A DNA stretch of 64,000 nt from Chrysaora quinquecirrha (GCA_014526335.1 JACTAT010000004.1:1177180-1241179), one strand, 5' to 3'. Positions 10,126 to 21,656 are shown, numbered from the stretch's first letter. The notes: a model not told the origin generated them from the sequence alone. Numbers and translations: made by a program.

Positions 10126-13100
10126 GTGAGTTGTTTCTTCTCATTCTCAAACATTCCATAAATGACAGCAAGATAAAATAAGAGAACCAAGATAGTCTAA
10201 CTAAATCTTGTCATTTTGGCCCATTTCGATTCATGCTTCTTGAGGGTTTTGCGGGCATGTTGTAACAAAACAACTGTATGATTTCATCGTCCAGACATTG
10301 ATGATTCTTTTAATGCACATATTTCACCAGTTGGTTCAAAAGAAACTTAAATTACTGCCTTTTAATATCGGGTATTTTGATATCTTGCATAGGTTTATCC
10401 TAAGTGACGAAGTAAAGTGCTTCAGTTTCTATTCCTGGACAAAACCGCAACATAAACCTATAGGCGTCTTGTTACAAAAAAAAATTTCGTGGTTAATAAC
10501 GTCACTTTGCCTAGGAATGAACTATGCACAAGTTAGACTATCTTAGTTCTCTTATTTGATCTTGATGAAAGATAGTAGGGTATTTCTAAACAAGGCATAA
10601 ACAGGCGAAAATCTCTACTAGATATTGCTTTGGGTTAATTGATTTAAAAGGGGTAATAAAATAGTTTAATGTATGTTGTAAATGGAATGGATATGAAGTC
10701 CTTATCAATCATGAAGTTGAGGCCCGCAGGAATTGTGAAGCTTAACAAAGAAAAGAACGCACGGCTTTCAAGAACTAGCTTAACAGAAACAAAGAGACAA
10801 CCTGTTCTGAGCAGCTCCTCATAAACTCTAAAATTAGTGATAAGAAAATTGCTGGCATCAAAACCAAGGGTTTCTTGTTGTTGAATATTTGAAAAGGCTG
10901 CCAACTTTGCGGTTGCAGTTTCAGTCCTCCTTTGCCTCCGCCATTTTCATTTCGAAAATTTCACTATCCTTTCCTATTGGTCAAGACTCATGCAAGATTA
11001 GAGGAATCTTCTGGCAAAAAACTTTTATGAAAGCCTAGGATAGTCTCAGCTTAAGCCTAAAGAAAATTGCGCTCAATAATTATCATAGTGAATGAACAAG
11101 CAAACAAATAACAATTATATCCCAGAAATTTGTGATTCTACATAACCAAAATACCTATCCATGAAAACGAAAGGTGGTATATAGTTTAAGCATATTGTCA
11201 TGCTTTTGTTTCTTATGGTCTTGCTTCCTCACCTGGAAGTCAGAACGTTCAAAAAGGTCTTTGGTAACTTCTCAACCATTTTGATAAATTTGACATTTGT
11301 CATTTGACATTTTTCTTAATGTCAAATAAACATTTTTATTTTTCCTAATAGGACTGTTTATAGATAAGATAAGTAAAATTTGTTGAGACCGATACTCTAG
11401 AAAAGATCCTTATGTTGAGATTCATGCCCAATTCACAGACTTACGTAGATCCAAGCTTCGAAACCTTTTTGCAAAATGATTGTACTGTATTTTATAATTT
11501 TTTTTAGATGAGGGAAGTCAGTCCGATAGAAACGGAGACTCTAATGGAGAAAGTAAAATGGAAACAGATGACGTTGCAGAATTTACTGATGATGAACTTC
11601 TGGAAAAGCTGAAAGGGATGGAAAATACAAGTCCAAAGATCATTTGCAATGGTTCCCTTTGTTCAGGTAAAGTGAAGCAATTCCAAAGTAAACTATTTAA
11701 AAACTTGGAACTTGATCATTTTATAGCTGTAATATTTTCATATTAGTTTTCCTATATAAGTTTTTACCGATAATGTAGGGTACTGGTCCACATTCGATGT
11801 ACAGGTATCATACTTTCATTGCTTTAACCTTTTGGTGAAAAAATCATGTTTATATGTATGTATTCATGTATGAAAGCAATAATAATTTGAAAGGTGCTAA
11901 GACGCTTTAAGTCCATTATGCAACTATATGCTGTATTTCCTCGAGTTTTTATGTTTACAAATGTAGTCATTTTCTCTTTTGACAGGGTTTATGCTAAAAC
12001 AAAAGAAGAAGATGTTGTCAAAATGGAATAAACGTTTCTGCATTGTCAAGGATGTCTTTATGTTCTACTATAAATCAGAAAACGATAACAAGTCTCTTGG
12101 CGTTATTGTTCTTCCTGGCTACACCATTCAAATCGAATCTAAGTTAAAGTTTATTTTCAAACTAACACCAACGAGCAAAGGAAGATCTACCTACTTGGTA
12201 AGGTTTCAGTTTTTAAATTGGAGGCAATTAGCTGTTCTGATATTCGATATAAGATTGAGTTTTCTACTTAACTAAATGATTTATAACAGAACCGAAGAAT
12301 AGTGCGCTACTTGACACTAAGGCGCTCATCTCGTCTCACGCAGCAATTTCAAATGCCTTGAATCTGGTTCTCGTTTTCGAACCAAAAATTTATCAGGGGA
12401 AAAGAGAACACTGTTGATATTCACTTTGCCCCAAAACTAAATCTCACTGAAATTAATTTCATTTAGTGTTATACAGTACTGTAAGTTATGAAGTAATGAT
12501 AATTATTTTCATTTTGTTGCTCATAACCAGTCACCTTAAACTTTGTTTTTTTTTTCATTTTCTGTTCAGTTTCAACTGTCAAACGAGGCTGAGATGGACA
12601 AATGGTTGAAAGTTATATCTCCTATTTGTTCTCAAAAGCTGAATCGCCTCAAAAGTGATGTTTTCAACCGTGTGGCAAAACACCTTGACGAGAAAGCTGA
12701 AAATGACGAAGGTAGCGGTGGTGAAAAGGTTAAGCCTCCTATGATTCAGGAAGACCGTGAAATGTATGAACCAATCCGTGAGTCCAATGTTTCTCTTATT
12801 ATTTACCTTTTCATTCATTGGTTTCTGCAATTTGTCAGGGTTATTCCTTTGATATTGTTTTTGTTCTGTCATTTTATTTGTCTTTATATCTTTAGAGATG
12901 TTGTTAATGATCTCATGCTGTATAGCTATGTGTTTTCTTTTGCATTGCTTTTCGTTCCGAATTATTCATTCTTCAGTTTTTCTTTCCGACCTGAAATCAC
13001 TACATCGTGTTGTTTTGTGCTAACATTGTAACAGCTCTGTTCTATTCCGAACATCTTTCTGCCTTTGTTCATGTTGTCAATGTTTTGCTGCAAAACCTTT

Positions 13101-16100
13101 CTATACATGCTTCATGGCTTAAAGGGAATTGACAGATATAAAAGTGGCTTAAGCGACCCATCAATCAAAATTGAATAATAGAAGAATAGCTAAATTGCCT
13201 TTTGTGTAGGAATTCAAAAGAGCTGCTTTGTATTCATGCAACTGACCTCCTTTTATGCACGTCTATTGCCTTAAATGTTTCTTATATGATCCGATTCCGC
13301 CGCTGGTCGGCACTGCGCCGACAGGAGCCACCGTGGCCCTCCAAGCGTGTCTGTCTTCTGCCGAGCTTTTCAGTTCGTTTGATCCTGGGTTTAGTCCTTG
13401 CATGATTTCGGCAATATCCTTGTTTATTCTCCTAATCTAAGTTGTTTTTGCTATATCTCTCGGTCTCTTGGCGGGTCGAAGTACCTTATCCGAGGTTGTT
13501 CTAGCTAGTGCATCATCATGTAGTCTTAGGAGGTTTCTTAGCCATTTTAAATGTCTTTCTCTTATTTTCTTGCCCCAGGTCGTCTTATTCGTTCTGTTGT
13601 ATAAACAAATATTACTGATGGTGTGGAGCAACTTTGTTCCCAACATTTCCTAGGCAGGTTTCTGTGGAACCTATGTCTGCGTTACTTCCTTTAACTTTGG
13701 TTCGATATTTTGCTACCACTTTACATAGAAACGCTGAAAATTGGATTACCTTGTTATTCGATTAATCTAAAACATGCAAACATTACAATAAACATTACCA
13801 TATGAACCTGGTTTCTTGCACTATGCTACCTTTGTAAGAAGTCTAATATAAGCGTACCTTAATGTTAGAATATATATGGAGGAATCTAAAAACTGTTTCC
13901 AGATCACTTGAATAACGGGTGCGTGTCGATTGTATTTACTATTCCGTGTAAGGTTACCTTAATTTTTCATCTAAAACAGTTATAAATAAAGTATTTTTAC
14001 AATTTGAATTTTTAGCCGAAGATGGTCTGCATTCAAGTATATCTTCCAATTCATTTCAAACTCACTCAGATCATATTGATGGTAAGCTAAAGGAAATTTT
14101 TCCTCAAAATTATGTTAAAGCTTTTTAAGTGTAAAAAATTGACGTTTTCTGATAACATTGGAACCCAAGAAAAAGATGCATTTCCTTAGTCTATTAAAGG
14201 CAGCTTTTCTGTTCTTACAAGGCATTCCTAGGCCTATCTAGTTACTGTATTCAAAATTGAATTTGTCAGTGACAACGCATTGTAAGATTGACGAAGAAGA
14301 GTCTACCTGCATCTTTGAATGTTTGAATTTTGTGCGATAAAATTTTGTTGCTAAGTATTATCACACTGTTTAGGTTTCACACGTATTAACATGTGATATC
14401 AACTGAGTATCTGTTGCCAACAATCGTCCAAATCGTATGCTTGTTGGGGAGAAAGAGAACAATCTGTGTGAGAGGTCAAAGGGCAAAAAGCTGATACGAT
14501 CAAGTGGCGCCATTTTCATTTCCGTACTGATGTTGATTGTAATCACCATGAGCCATCTAACTCTTGTGGATAAAGCACTTTGTCAATAAGCTTGCAATGC
14601 TGAGCAAAATGCCATTCGCGGCACTTTGGCTGAGCAAAATTCTCACCGTGTGCGCGCAAATTTCGCTGGTAAGTTAGTCACTCGTGGCTATAAGGAACAT
14701 ATCTGTCGTGTTTGATATTTTCTGCTATCTGTGGCAAATTCCTCACCGTGTGCGGTGGCCGTGAGGATTTTCCTAACGTTGCTTCATAATGACTTGCAAT
14801 AATCGCACTCGCGTTCGTTAGCAAGCATTTTAAATGAATGAAAATACCTATTCAGTTATTAATTATCATTTTAAATATCTGTTATGTTTTCAAAACTTAT
14901 TATTTGTAATAATTTTAGTAAAAAAGGCATTAAAACAATAGAAAAAACAGTATCTTTTGGGAAAAGAAAGCCCAGACACAACGGAACCCTAATTGGCATT
15001 AAGATATCTACAGTACATTAATCGTTATTTATTTTTGTGTACTTATTTACTAAATGCAGTTTTCTTCAAGGACTTTGTGTATAAATAATAATGATTGGAA
15101 ATTTAAATGAAAGTTAAATGAAGCCATTGCAATGCGACTTTGATTACTGAAAGTTGTGAGGAAAATGCTCACGGCCGCCGCACACGGTGAGGAATTTGCC
15201 ACTAACGGCAGAATGGCATTTTGCTCAGCATTTTCCCCAGCTTGTGCGGCTGGCTTAACACGTAATGTTTAAGCTACATAGCCTCATAATGAAAAAAAAT
15301 TGGGAACTCCAACTTGTAACCTCGTTGTCTTTATCACGGTTTTGTTTCATTTTACTTACAAGGTGAAATATACGATGACGTTGCTGCTGTTCAGGAACTT
15401 GGTAAGAAAAGCGCAGAGACCAATAAATGGCGCAAAATTTTATGTTCTTTTAGTTTTAACATTGTTATAGAATTTTCTCTAGCTGTAGACAGAAAGAATT
15501 GGTTTCTCACGTGGACTCTTCAATTAATTCTATTGATCTTCCCGCTGCATCCCACTAGCTTATTGGTGTTTAAAACGCAATGCCCATTCAGCTGCATATT
15601 CTGATTGGTCCATTTCGATCAGCATCTGGGTATAAATTCCGCCTTAGTCATTTGTTTCGGTCTGTTTCTGACGTTTATACTCTGAAAATTGTCAGACGAA
15701 AAGAGCCTTAAAGTATGCCCGAAAATGTTACCACTGTTTATCGCAACACTAGCTGTTTCGAAACTACCGTCTTACGCTCAAGCGATAAACTTTTCTTTCG
15801 TTTTAAACTGGCTGAAAATGTTTTGCTTTACTTCTTTGGCTTTTGTTATGTCTTCTTCTTTATGGTGCATTGGATGCCAAAAAAAAAAAACGGTAGATAA
15901 AGATATGTTATTTCGGGCATTTCAGATATCTTAGGAAGCATAATAAGAAAACATTATATGTCTTGTCCAGCATTCGAGTCCAGCATTCGAGTTAAACTCA
16001 AATGCCAATGTTAACTGGAAGCATCTTTTGCATATTTCTGTTAATATCGATAAAATTCAAGTAAATAATGTTACAGATATCAATGGCTTGACATGTTATC

Positions 16101-19100
16101 GTCATCCATCCCATGTTTCTCTGTAGATCATAATAAAAACTTTCTTCATTCTTTATTCATTGACGTTGACGTGCTTAACATTTTAGCTGAAGAAGATGAA
16201 TACGATGACCACATTGGTGTTCAAAGATCTGTCAATATACCTCAACCAGCTGCAAACAGTAATAAATCAATTATTGTTGTTTTGTTAAGTCTTTCGCCTC
16301 TGATTCACACTGATTATCCTTTTTTCTTGCACCCTCAGTACTCACTGCTCCCATCTTCTCTTTGCTTCCCACTCTCTTCCCCCATTTCAAGAATCGAGGG
16401 TAATGCTGATCTTTTGGCTACTTGAGGAGGTAAGAAAGAAATGGAAAGTCTGTACTCATTTCCTAAGGCCTGTTTTTTGGAAGGAAGGCTCTCCACTCCT
16501 ACTTTGCGGCCCAAGATGGCGGACTTCTGGGTATGCTTTTTTGACTATTGGGTTTGGTCGCAGATTATTACATATTAGCTATTTAATTTACGTTGAATAT
16601 TCATTGATTTACTGAACTTTTTTTGCTTTAAGCCCAAGATGAGCTATATGAAGGAATTCCAGGAGAGTCCTACGAACCTGAAACCTCAGGAGTAGAACCA
16701 AGTAATTTCAAGCATGCTTATATTACTTCATTTTATGACTCTTAACCCTTTAAACTCCGCACTTTCTCTCTTTAATAGCTACCATTTTCATATTTATGAA
16801 TTATTGCTAAAATATATTTCATTTAATATTTAAATTTAAATTTGTCTTTACCATTCAATTTTTCTACATGAATTTCTATTGGCTACATGAATTTCTATTG
16901 GCTTAATGATTTTCCTTGATTTGAACTAATTTTCGATTCTTTATTTTTTCAAAATGGAACAACTTAGCATTAAGTACTAAATTCAACAGAATAATAAAAT
17001 GAACAGTGAAAAAAAAGGATGAGTTCTAAATAAAATAAAAATGAAAAATGTATAATAACGATAACAGAAATAATAATAATGAGAAAAATAATAATACTAA
17101 TTTCTATGATAACATTAATAATAGAAATAATAATAACAATTACTATCTTAATTATATTAATAATAATGATTGTAATAATAATCATGAAAATAATAATTAT
17201 TATAATTATAATAATATTCTAAATAGTATGACAGTATCAGAAGCAAAAGTATTAATAAAAATAGCGACAATAATATAACATGCAACTATAACAGTTACAA
17301 AATGCAACGAAATTCTAATTAAGTTTACATCATTTGCATCTGCTTGACACGAGATTTTCTACATCAGCTTTTGTCAAATGATCAATGAAATGCTATTTTT
17401 CAGTTCAAGAGGACATTTATGAAGATATTCCTTCGGTACATGTTCCTCCGCCTCGACCACCCGTTGGCAGTGCCCCTCCACCTTCTCCGAAACAGCCTAC
17501 ATCTCCTGTACCAGTTTTACCACCGAGAACCCCTGTGCTGCCACCACGAGGAGCTCCTGGTATGAATATTCTTATCATTGAACTTCAAGCGAGATTAATA
17601 TTATCTTTCTTGAGAATTTGTGTTATTTAATATAACGAGTTTCGAAACAATACAAGTGTTGGCTAGACTTGCAATTTTTCAATATAAAATAGCCATGACC
17701 AGTTACCAATGGGCGTAAACAACTTCTTCAACATTTTAATCAAAATGGCAGAGAATACCAAGAATGCGCCGATAAATGATCTTTGCATTCATTAAAGCTC
17801 ATCAATGTCTGTAAAATTTCACGGTTTTTTTTGCATTGCTGTTGGATTGTAGTGGGTCATTATTTTTACCCAATCAGGTGGTCGTATTTCAAAGTACTGG
17901 GCTGAATTTGGTTTAACAACTGCCAATTGCATATTTTAAGCTACATTGCAAGACTTTTATCGAGACTTTTGCTTACATTGTACTGATGTGGCAAAATTAC
18001 TGAATAAAAGTAACAAGAAATTTTGCTCAGTCATGTCTAATGCAGCTTTGCTAGTGTTAAATCCTTTGAAATTGAAATTTAGACAATATTTGCTTTATTC
18101 TAATCGCATAGGCTTATTTTAAGTAGCCATTTACGCACATCGCTAATACTTTATCTTATGTTTAAGCTCGGCCAGGAAATGAAGAAGTACCGTTGCCACC
18201 ATCAATTCCAAGTAGAAAGCCAGTTTCCGATGGACCTGTGGAATTGATCCAAGAGGAATCTGACGATGAAGGTATTTTAAATTTTTTTCCTTTTATTTCT
18301 TTTTTTATCTCAGTTTGTATAATTTATCTTCTTTATGGAGTAATACGAGATTAATGAAATATAATTTATATTTTTTTTAAATATATATTTTTATCATAAT
18401 TTAATACATGAAATGGAGGCGCAGAACCTATTAAGATTAAAAAATTACACATTTCATATTTAGCATGTTGCTCTCTACCAGCTGTTAAAGAATGTAGGTT
18501 CACCTTTCCCTTACCCCTCTTACTCTTATTTGGGGTCAAAAGAGAGATGTTTAATATTCGTAAATGGGATCTTTCAATGCAAGTTGGAAGCGCGATACTG
18601 CTAAGTTATTTTTTGCAGGTGCAGAAACACCAGTATGCGACACTTGATCTAATTCAATGTTCGTTTATCTGTTAAGTCGTTCCTCACCCGTTAATATTCT
18701 ATGTCACCGAACTGAGCTAGTATCATTCTTCATTAGCTATGTAAGCTCTGGCAATGGTGTGGCATACAGCAAGAGAAACCCGCTTTCTTGACATTCTTTA
18801 GAAATATCGAAAGTGCATCAGATTCAAATTGGAGTTCTTTATTAAAAGTTTTATCATAAGGCATGAAATCTTAGTCGGCCAGCAGCTTGGTCATAAATAG
18901 AAAAATAGTAACATTACAAAAAGTTCGCGACGTAGTTTTCAGCGAGGTCAAATGATTAAGTGGTTGAAGTTGTTGCATCTGGAGTTACTTTTTGCGGCTG
19001 TTGTGCCGTTAAACTAAAATTCTACAGGTAGCTTCGTTGTACTCATTAAGACCATCATGGAACTTTGTCTCGCTCGACTCTGCAAGATGAAATATATCTT

Positions 19101-21656
19101 AAATTTCTGTTTCACTTCACTTGACTCCATACTCATGCATGGACATTCACAGGCTCTTTCTGGGGTGGCTTGTGTTACGCAAGGTTTGCTTATGCAGGTT
19201 TGCTACGTATGAGGCTGCCATGTACATTCATCGTCTGATAATGTGATTTTCATAAAAGCAAGATTTTTTCGCCTTTTATTATGTGGTTCAAACGGTGTCG
19301 GGCTAAATAATTATTTATCATTATATTTTGCACAGATTTTTTAGGATTGAACTGCTAGTGTGTACTCCAAATACTAAACAAATGCTGTTTTTGTTGGTAT
19401 TCGCAAAGGCATTAAATCAGAAGGTTAAATGTTTTGTTTTGGAATCATTGTAGGGGACCTGTAAGACAACACTGAACATCCTCCACGTTACTGAAAGATA
19501 GCCTCCACGTTACTTATGATAGCCCTCCACATTACTTCAAGATAGCCCTCCACATTACTCCGCAACCGCCACATCACTGATTATATCCCTCCACATTACT
19601 GAAAGATAGCCCTCCACATTACTGCGCACCCTCCACATTACTGAAAGATAGCCCTCCACATTACTGAACATCCTCCACATTACTGCAAAAATCCCTCCAC
19701 CTTACTGATGATATCCCTCCACATTACTGAACACCCTCCACATTACTGCGAAAATCCCTCCACATTACTGCACATCCTCCACAATACTGCGCAGACATTA
19801 CCTAGGGTGTAAATAAAATAAGATCATGATAAGATCCAAGAAACTGCATCATAGCATCATACTGATTCCTTTCTTAACACTGAACAGAAGAGTTATCAAT
19901 CAAGCTGAAAACTTGATCGTTCTTTTACAATAAAGTATACTTAAGGTGCTTAAATCGTTCACTCGCTCTGAAATTGGTACTACGGAGTTCTTGACGCTTC
20001 TGAAGGCATTTCTGAACCAAAATCAATTTGCTATTTAATAGAAGTACATACAACGAATATCTATACAAGATATGCATTAGCTGCAGATCCACATACGCTA
20101 TGCAGCAACATTGTTCCTTGCTTCAGAGAAGTGGAAATTTCAAGATTTCAATTTGTTTACAAGCTTGCAATTGTCATTTTCAGCCACATTCCGTGTCTGC
20201 TGTGTGAATGTAGATTCTTTCTAAATTCTTAACTCAGAAATTTAGCTCAGCAACTTGGCCCGCTGTAGCGATGGTTGGCTCAGAGAATCCCACTCTCTTG
20301 TTAGGAAAGTTCACATCTCCTTGACACGCTGTATTTCTAGTAATTGTTGGTTGTTGATCTCCCTGTTTGTACGAATAGAGTTATAGCCGATGAGTTTGTT
20401 TGGTACGGCTTAGACTCTATACAGATGTGACTGAGACTAGTGGTAATCCTGTGTCCTGACCATCAGATCGTACAAAGTTGAAATACAAGGCCACGGGTTC
20501 GAGACCTGCCCTGTCATATCAATCTCTCCAGTTTTTACTTTTTCTGATACATCAAAGGCTGACCGAGTCCATAGTACGTTAATTTCGTTGGAGGATTCCT
20601 CGTTCGTCGAGGTCTTTCGGGGAAGTCAAGTGATGAAGGGGTTGAAGTTGGTGCATCAGGAGTCATTTCTTCCGGCTGTTGTACCGTTAAACTAAAATGC
20701 TGTCTGGTAGCTTCGTTGTCCTCATTAAGACTATCGTAGAATTTTGTCTTGCTCGATATACTAGTGGTAATCCTGTGTCCAAGCGGTTATGTAAAGGTTC
20801 TTGCAAGGGACCTTTACAGATGTGAGTTCGCAACGAAATAAAACACAAATATTTCAAAGACTTCTTATTCGACTTCAAAGATTCACGGCTTTACGGCTTC
20901 GATTTTACGACTCATATAACGGCTTATAATATAACGACTAACAAAACGACAAAACTTCAACGGCGAAAATAGCGACAGAACCTGAGTGTTACAGCAAGAA
21001 TAAGGACAAGACACTAACTAAAATTTACAGAGAACTCACATCTATACACACAAGAAAACACAAAGGAATATTACATCATATGGTGCAATGCGGGGTATTG
21101 CACCATCAACAGAAATCTTACTAAAAATAAGATGATGTAATTAACTTAAAGAATCCATTACGTAATTGACGTGTTCAATACTACTGGGGAACTTCCTGTC
21201 TCACAACAGTTAGGTCGTACAAAGTTGATATACAAGGCCTCAGGTTGGAGACCTGCCATAATCATATCAATTTCTCCAGTTTTTACTTTTAATGTTACTT
21301 ATTATACCTAATCCTGTCACCACAAAATTTCAGAAGCATTCCTACAAAGTTTAAATTTACAAATCGGGGTACACTGTAAATTATTTAATTTTGTGAGTAT
21401 ACGTTTTATTATAGCTGCAAATTTTGCCTACTTCATTCTAGAACCATCTGGGCCGCTTGAAAGCGATTTCTCTTACGAAAACGTGTACATTGGAACAGCA
21501 AACTTTAATTCCAACGAGGCTGATGAACTTGACTTCAATAGAGGTGACTTAATTTATGTTCTTGATAAAATCAATCCACATTGGTGGGTTGGTTGTCTGA
21601 ATGAAAAGGTTGGACTTGTTCAAAGCAATGTTTTAGTTCCTGGTTTTGCTCGTTGA
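9976..21656 (+). CDS. PH-SH3 adaptor protein, SKAP-like (multi-exon gene)
   Basis: Cytoplasmic signalling adaptor by architecture. Eleven exons join in consistent phase with GT/AG borders: 9976-10125, 11508-11666, 11986-12197, 12570-12777, 14016-14081, 15363-15401, 16187-16258, 16633-16701, 17404-17559, 18167-18271 and 21442-21656, ending TGA. That is about 480 residues plus a missing start exon. Order: acidic N-terminus, PH domain (exons 3-4), linker rich in tyrosine motifs, proline-rich segment, acidic segment, C-terminal SH3. PH then C-terminal SH3 is the order of vertebrate SKAP1/SKAP2 (about 360 residues), which bridge immune receptors to integrins through ADAP. The PH sequence also recalls AFAP proteins, but those lack this C-terminal SH3. 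Nine tyrosines sit in YE/YD motifs. AATAAA signals follow at 21942 and 21977. The domain reading is firm; orthology to SKAP is an inference. Confidence 0.8.
11508..11666 (+). CDS. PH-SH3 gene, exon 3' of the acidic exon
   Basis: Bounded by TTTTTAG and GTAAAG. Encodes a polar linker with an acidic DDELLEKLKGMEN segment that looks helical, just ahead of the PH domain. The phase fits both neighbours. Confidence 0.75.
11986..12197 (+). CDS. PH-SH3 gene, N-terminal two thirds of the PH domain
   Basis: Bounded by TTTTGACAG and GTAAGG. Starts GFMLKQKKKMLSKWNKRF, the first beta strands of a PH domain with a basic cluster (KQKKK, KWNKRF) suited to phosphoinositide binding, then FYYKSENDNKSLG and the LPGYTI strand. 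Ends in phase 0 inside the domain. Confidence 0.85.
12570..12777 (+). CDS. PH-SH3 gene, PH C-terminal helix and linker
   Basis: Bounded by CTGTTCAG and GTGAGT. Starts FQLSNEAEMDKWLKVI, the PH domain closing strand and C-terminal helix with its conserved Trp, then a Lys/Glu-rich linker and a MYEPI tyrosine motif. Confidence 0.85.
13290..13650 (-). mobile_element. 3' fragment of a non-LTR retrotransposon (intronic)
   Basis: The minus strand reads IRERHLKWLRNLLRLHDD, then LRPAKRPR, and further on DIAEIMQGLNPGSNELKSS and DRHAWRATVAP. This is the pattern seen at the end of RTE/CR1-like endonuclease-reverse transcriptase proteins (R-LxWLGHxLR, then KRPRGRP). It is truncated and carries stops. It lies in the intron between 12777 and 14016, opposite to the host gene. 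Confidence 0.65.
14016..14081 (+). CDS. PH-SH3 gene, short Ser-rich exon
   Basis: Bounded by TTTTTAG and GTAAGC. Encodes EDGLHSSISSNSF and following His/Ser/Asp residues. Phase 1 at both joins, so it can be skipped without a frame change. It is the weakest of the exons together with 15363-15401. Confidence 0.6.
14596..15232. mobile_element. Intronic MITE with long inverted ends, about 640 bp
   Basis: GCTGAGCAAAATGCCATTC (about 14599-14617) is mirrored by its exact reverse complement near 15210-15228. A second block, GGCAAATTCCTCACCGTGTG at 14734, is mirrored around 15175-15200, so each end carries inverted sequence. No coding capacity. Flanking AGCTTG on both sides (14590 and 15239) may be a target duplication, though it does not abut the inverted repeats perfectly. 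Confidence 0.6.
15363..15401 (+). CDS. PH-SH3 gene, 13-codon exon with YDDV
   Basis: Bounded by ACTTACAAG and GTAAGA. Encodes GEIYDDVAAVQEL. YDDV is the type of motif that binds the SLP-76 SH2 domain in vertebrate ADAP. It preserves phase 1. Confidence 0.65.
16187..16258 (+). CDS. PH-SH3 gene, acidic exon with EYDDH
   Basis: Bounded by CATTTTAG and GTAATA. Encodes AEEDEYDDHIGVQRSVNIPQ and a short tail. Phase 1 at both ends. Confidence 0.65.
16633..16701 (+). CDS. PH-SH3 gene, exon with YEGIPG and SYEPE
   Basis: Bounded by GCTTTAAG and GTAATT. Encodes AQDELYEGIPGESYEPETSG and a short tail, giving two further tyrosine motifs. Phase 1 at both ends. Confidence 0.7.
17055..17230 (+). repeat. AAT/ATA-rich microsatellite (intronic)
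   Basis: Imperfect AAT trinucleotide repeats. The Asn-rich frame on + and the Ile-rich frame on - come from the repeat and are not genes. Confidence 0.85.
17404..17559 (+). CDS. PH-SH3 gene, proline-rich exon
   Basis: Bounded by TTTTTCAG and GTATGA. Starts with an IYEDIP tyrosine motif, then several SH3-ligand cores (PPPRPP, PPSPKQP, LPPRTP, LPPRGAP). The protein therefore carries both SH3 ligands and an SH3 domain, which could allow intramolecular or multivalent contacts. Confidence 0.8.
18167..18271 (+). CDS. PH-SH3 gene, Pro then acidic exon
   Basis: Bounded by TGTTTAAG and GTATTT. Encodes ARPGNEEVPLPPSIPSRKPV then an acidic tail with QEESDDE. Leaves with one base that joins the SH3 exon in frame, across a 3.2-kb intron. 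Confidence 0.75.
18900..19100. repeat. Dispersed repeat, copy 1 (intronic)
   Basis: About 150 bases from roughly 18935 recur with moderate divergence at 20615-20755 in the same orientation. Shared blocks include GCTGTTGTGCCGTTAAACTA-like and GGTAGCTTCGTTGT. The family is not recognised. Confidence 0.6.
19468..19800 (+). repeat. CCTCCACATTACTG minisatellite (intronic)
   Basis: About 15 copies of a 19-23 bp unit with the core CCTCCACATTACTG and variable linkers (AAAGATAGC, CGCA, AACAT, ATGATATC). No coding frame follows the unit. Confidence 0.85.
20395..20760. repeat. Dispersed repeat, copy 2, with a tRNA-like B box
   Basis: 20615-20755 copies part of 18935-19085. 20470-20545 is copied at 21210-21290, including GGTTCGAGACC, a good RNA polymerase III B-box match (GGTTCGANNCC). 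This would suit a tRNA-derived SINE, but no clear A box or poly(A) tail was seen. Confidence 0.45.
21205..21292. repeat. Second copy of the B-box-bearing repeat
   Basis: About 80 bases resembling 20465-20548, sharing GTCGTACAAAGTTGA-type sequence and the CTCCAGTTTTTACTTTT tail. Its B box is mutated (GGTTGGAGACC). Confidence 0.5.
21442..21656 (+). CDS. PH-SH3 gene, terminal exon with SH3 domain
   Basis: Follows TTCATTCTAG and ends in TGA. Encodes a YENVY motif then an SH3 fold: ADELDFNRGDLIYVLDK (RT loop and diverging turn), HWWVGCLN, and KVGLVQSNVLV. The hydrophobic core and WW are present. The usual ligand-pocket Pro of the PxxY turn is Gln and the Tyr is Val, and the ALYDY strand is replaced by TANFNS, so peptide binding may be weak or altered. 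Confidence 0.9.

Noticed and set aside
12543..13031. Long continuous + frame of 162 codons
   Set aside because: Only 12570-12777 is the PH exon; the rest is read-through into intron, rich in Phe, Ile and Leu.
17048..17278. Asn-rich + frame and Ile-rich - frame
   Set aside because: Product of the AAT microsatellite.
18617..18650. Possible extra exon after TTTTTTGCAG in the PH-SH3 gene
   Set aside because: Read in the phase of the preceding exon it reaches TGA after nine codons. It could be an alternative terminal exon, but nothing else supports it and the SH3 exon joins well without it.
20500..20520. Additional tRNA gene at the GGTTCGAGACC B box
   Set aside because: No acceptor or anticodon stem can be formed around it; treated as a SINE-like repeat.
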